Positions 15,435 to 17,224 of a stretch of 17,224 bases of DNA are shown here, in pieces. Source of the DNA: Alphaproteobacteria bacterium (GTDB lineage Bacteria > Pseudomonadota > Alphaproteobacteria > GCA-2731375); assembly GCA_028281075.1 (NCBI GenBank), contig JANQKO010000556.1:1-17224 (forward strand). The letters run 5' to 3'. The notes below the pieces were generated by a model, which was not told the origin of the DNA, ran no database searches, and worked only from the letters and a program-made list of their open reading frames with translations. Numbering within the stretch: position 1 is the first letter of the stretch; every line of letters begins with the position of its first letter. Position numbers and translations under genes: made by a program.

Positions 15435-16837
15435 AGGTCCTGCACCGTCACCGGCCCGGCGCCCGCGGTCTCGTGCCACAGGCGCGGCAGCAGGTTGCGG
15501 CCGGCCGACCGGCGGTAGGCGGCGCTGCCGCGCATGTCGGTCATCGGTGACAGCGCCCGGTCCAGCGCGCCGGCCGCCGCCCGCGCCGTTTCGAGCGTCC
15601 AGGCCTTGCCGCGCAGGGCGTCTTCCACCGCCGCGACGCGCACCGGCGTCGCCGCCATGCCGCCATAGGCGACGCGGATGTCCGTCACCATGCCGTCGGT
15701 CAACGTCAGCCGAAACGCGCCGCAGACCGTCGAGATGTCCTGGTCGTAGCGCTTCGACAGCTTGTAGATGCGGAAGATCTCGCCGGGTCTCGGGCGCGGC
15801 AGGATCACATGCTCGATCAGCTCGCCGGCCTGAAGGACGGTCCGGCGGTAGCCGCTGAACATGTCCGCCGCCGGCACCGCGCGGCGGCCGTGCCTGCTGA
15901 CGATGCCGATCCCGGCGTCGAGCGCGATCAGCGCCGGCAGGCTGTCGCCGATCGGCGAGGCCGTGCCGATATTGCCGCCCAGCGTCGCCCGGTTGCGGAT
16001 CTGCGGCGAGCCGAAGCGGCGGAACAGCACGGCGAGCGAGGGGTAGTCCGCCGCGATCACCGGGATCAGCCGTTCCAGCGGCACGGCCGCGCCGATCAGA
16101 TAATGGTCGTCGTGGATGTCGAGCCGTTGCAGCTCGGGCACCCGGTCGAGCGCCACCAGCGGCACATCCGCGCCTTTTTGCTTCGAGATCGCCACGCCCA
16201 GGTCGGTGGCGCCGCAGATCGGCCTGGCATCGGGCTCGGCGGCGAGCGCGTCGAACACGTCGGCGAGACCACCGGGCCGGCTGTCGAGCTGTCCGAGCCG
16301 GGTTCGATCAAGCTCGGCGACCGCGTCCATCCGTGGCGCGGCCTCGTTGGCGACGGCCAGCGCCGCGTCGACGATCGGGCGATAGCCGGTGCAGCGGCAG
16401 AGATTGCCGGCGAGCGCGTCGTGCACGGCGGCCGTGTCGGTCAGCCGGCCGGCCCGGTGCGCGCCCACCAGCGCCACCACGAACCCCGGCGTGCAATAGC
16501 CGCACTGGCTGCCGCCGGTCTCGACCAATGCCCGCTGCACCGGATGCGGCGCGCCGTCCGGCGCGGCGATGCCCTCGACCGTGCGGATCGCGGTGCCGTC
16601 GAGCTGCCCCAGCAGTAGCAGGCAGGCGTTCACGGCGTCGTAAGAGAGATCGCCGCCGTTCGCCGGCGGCCGTGCCAGCAGCACGGTGCAGGCCCCGCAA
16701 TCGCCCTCGGCGCACCCCTCCTTGGTGCCGGTCAGCCGGCGATGCAGCCGCAGATAGTCGAGCAGCGTCACCGTCGGCGGCATGTCGCGGGCATCGACGG
16801 TCTCGCCGTTCAGCACGAAACGTCCAGATTCCCTCAT
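15431..16837 (-). CDS. xdhA: Xanthine dehydrogenase, iron-sulphur/FAD small subunit
   Basis: 468 residues. The N-terminal ferredoxin-like domain has Cys42, Cys47, Cys50 and Cys72 (GCAEGDCGACTVLL), and the second [2Fe-2S] domain has CGYC at 112-115 and CRC at 147-149. The middle is a FAD-binding domain (ATLGGNIGTASPIGDSLPAL) and the end is the CO-dehydrogenase flavoprotein C-terminal domain. It moves electrons from the Mo site in XdhB to FAD and then NAD. The ATG at 16837 is preferred to one 10 codons upstream because the family starts just before the VLNGETV strand. It is the first gene of xdhA-xdhB-uraH. Its promoter must lie in the 253-base gap towards imuA, which also holds a 15-base inverted repeat and a REP-like doublet. 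Confidence 0.95.
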   Translation of the reverse strand: MRESGRFVLNGETVDARDMPPTVTLLDYLRLHRRLTGTKEGCAEGDCGACTVLLARPPANGGDLSYDAVNACLLLLGQLDGTAIRTVEGIAAPDGAPHPVQRALVETGGSQCGYCTPGFVVALVGAHRAGRLTDTAAVHDALAGNLCRCTGYRPIVDAALAVANEAAPRMDAVAELDRTRLGQLDSRPGGLADVFDALAAEPDARPICGATDLGVAISKQKGADVPLVALDRVPELQRLDIHDDHYLIGAAVPLERLIPVIAADYPSLAVLFRRFGSPQIRNRATLGGNIGTASPIGDSLPALIALDAGIGIVSRHGRRAVPAADMFSGYRRTVLQAGELIEHVILPRPRPGEIFRIYKLSKRYDQDISTVCGAFRLTLTDGMVTDIRVAYGGMAATPVRVAAVEDALRGKAWTLETARAAAGALDRALSPMTDMRGSAAYRRSAGRNLLPRLWHETAGAGPVTVQDL

Positions 16838-16902
16838 GACCCCGCAGGTTAGCCCGCATTCCCCCACCCCGCCACCACCCGTCCGCCCGGCGCGGACCAG
16901 CC

Positions 16903-16917
16903 TTCAGATGCTCTGAA
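16903..16917. promoter_or_regulatory. 15-base inverted repeat upstream of xdhA (candidate operator)
   Basis: TTCAGA-TGC-TCTGAA is a perfect 6-3-6 inverted repeat centred about 73 bases before the xdhA ATG. That position and symmetry suit a dimeric regulator of the xdh operon. It also touches the first REP-like palindrome by one base, so it may instead be part of that repeat unit. The regulator is unknown. Confidence 0.35.
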
Positions 16918-16998
16918 AATAGGGACAGTCCCTATTTGGTGAAAATATCTGATTAATATCAATGGTTTAAATTTTAAAATAGGGACTGTCCCTATTTT
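16917..16998. repeat. REP-like palindrome pair in inverted orientation (BIME/RIP-like)
   Basis: Two near-identical palindromes share arms AAATAGGGAC and GTCCCTATTT: copy 1 at 16917-16937 with central A, copy 2 at 16976-16998 with central T and one extra base pair. Because the central bases are complementary, the copies are reverse complements of each other, so the pair is a head-to-head or tail-to-tail doublet separated by a 38-base AT-rich spacer. GGGAC/GTCCC palindromes of this style are, from memory, common dispersed elements near REP-associated tyrosine transposases in proteobacteria; no transposase gene is in the window. The strong AT bias against a GC-rich background supports a foreign or mobile origin. 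Confidence 0.75.
16957..16969 (+). promoter_or_regulatory. IHF-consensus match between the two palindromes
   Basis: TATCAATGGTTTA fits the IHF consensus WATCARNNNNTTR at every defined position and sits in the spacer of the REP-like doublet, as in the RIP elements of E. coli. Chance matches are common in AT-rich DNA, so this is suggestive only. Confidence 0.4.
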
Positions 16999-17038
16999 GA
17001 TGGCATTCCTGTCATCGTTATGCCGACGCAGGACGGCA

Positions 17039-17067
17039 TTGACTCTTGGCAAGGAAGTTTTTAGAAC
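17039..17067 (+). promoter_or_regulatory. Candidate sigma-70 promoter of imuA
   Basis: TTGACT (17039-17044) and TAGAAC (17062-17067) are spaced by 17 bases, matching -35 and -10 elements (5/6 and 4/6). The predicted start is near 17074, leaving a short leader to the ATG at 17091. The LexA box overlaps the -10, as expected for repression. Confidence 0.55.
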
Positions 17068-17078
17068 AAAATAAGAAC
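17064..17078 (+). promoter_or_regulatory. LexA (SOS) box, alphaproteobacterial direct-repeat type
   Basis: GAAC-N7-GAAC, the complement of the GTTC-N7-GTTC direct repeat established for LexA in alphaproteobacteria, lies 12 bases before the imuA ATG and covers the predicted -10. Damage-induced derepression is the expected behaviour. Confidence 0.75.
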
Positions 17079-17090
17079 ATAAAGACAGCC

Positions 17091-17224
17091 ATGCCGACCG
17101 AAAGCCACGCCATATCCCGCCCGGCCGCGCCGCCCCCCGGCGCACGCGCGACCGTGATCGGGGACCTGCGGGCGGCGATCGCGGCGCTGGAGCGGCGGCC
17201 GCCGTCGCTGCCGGCCCCGGGCGG
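17091..17224 (+). CDS. imuA: Probable ImuA (SOS mutagenesis cassette), N-terminal fragment cut by window edge
   Basis: Only the first 44 codons are visible. After a Pro/Ala-rich start, residues 22-37 (VIGDLRAAIAALERRP) match the short helix that opens alphaproteobacterial ImuA proteins, which are RecA/SulA-like partners of ImuB and DnaE2 in damage-induced mutagenesis. The identification leans heavily on the LexA box and promoter directly upstream; sequence alone would be weak. The ribosome site is poor (AAAGA). imuB and dnaE2 would be expected just past the window. It is divergent from xdhA. Other SOS genes with a similar N-terminus are possible. Confidence 0.62.
   Translation, partial: MPTESHAISRPAAPPPGARATVIGDLRAAIAALERRPPSLPAPG

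Noticed and set aside
16849..17145. 98-codon minus-strand frame across the AT-rich intergenic patch
   Set aside because: It translates the two palindromes (repeated IGTVPI) and runs antisense to the imuA start. It has no ribosome site or family.

Overview
The window is a very GC-rich chromosomal stretch, most likely from an alphaproteobacterium (a Rhodospirillales-like lineage is a guess). The main evidence for the class is a direct-repeat LexA box of the alphaproteobacterial type (GAAC-N7-GAAC) in front of an apparent imuA gene at the right edge. The gene families and the tight GTGA/TAATG couplings also fit. I see no rRNA, tRNA, CRISPR array or intact insertion sequence.

Region 1 (1-6976, all minus strand) is one long gene train, read right to left: exbB, exbD, a second exbD, tonB, a GxHxxE imelysin, a di-haem DUF1111 oxidoreductase, a second imelysin, and a DUF1513 protein cut by the window edge. 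The first four encode an inner-membrane proton-driven energiser. The last four match the conserved Fur-linked set COG3487-3488-3489-3490 (the IrpA cluster known from Vibrio and others), whose mechanism is not established. Together they suggest a TonB-coupled periplasmic iron-handling system. One of the two ExbD proteins lacks the proton-carrying Asp. A small four-cysteine secreted protein (7262-7675) lies just upstream on the same strand.

Region 2 (7676-10310) holds a divergent intergenic region with two strong inverted repeats, followed by a stand-alone phosphoketolase gene (xfp) on the plus strand.

Region 3 (10402-16837) is a purine-degradation island arranged as uraD(-), guaD(+), puuD(+), uraH(-), xdhB(-), xdhA(-). 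It covers guanine to xanthine (GuaD), hypoxanthine/xanthine to urate (XdhAB), urate to 5-hydroxyisourate through a membrane cytochrome-c-fused urate hydroxylase (PuuD), then UraH and UraD to S-allantoin. The XdhC maturation factor and allantoinase are not in the window.

Region 4 (16838-17224) is an abruptly AT-rich intergenic patch carrying an inverted pair of REP-like palindromes with an IHF-consensus match between them. After it come a LexA-controlled promoter and the first 44 codons of a probable imuA (SOS mutagenesis cassette) on the plus strand.
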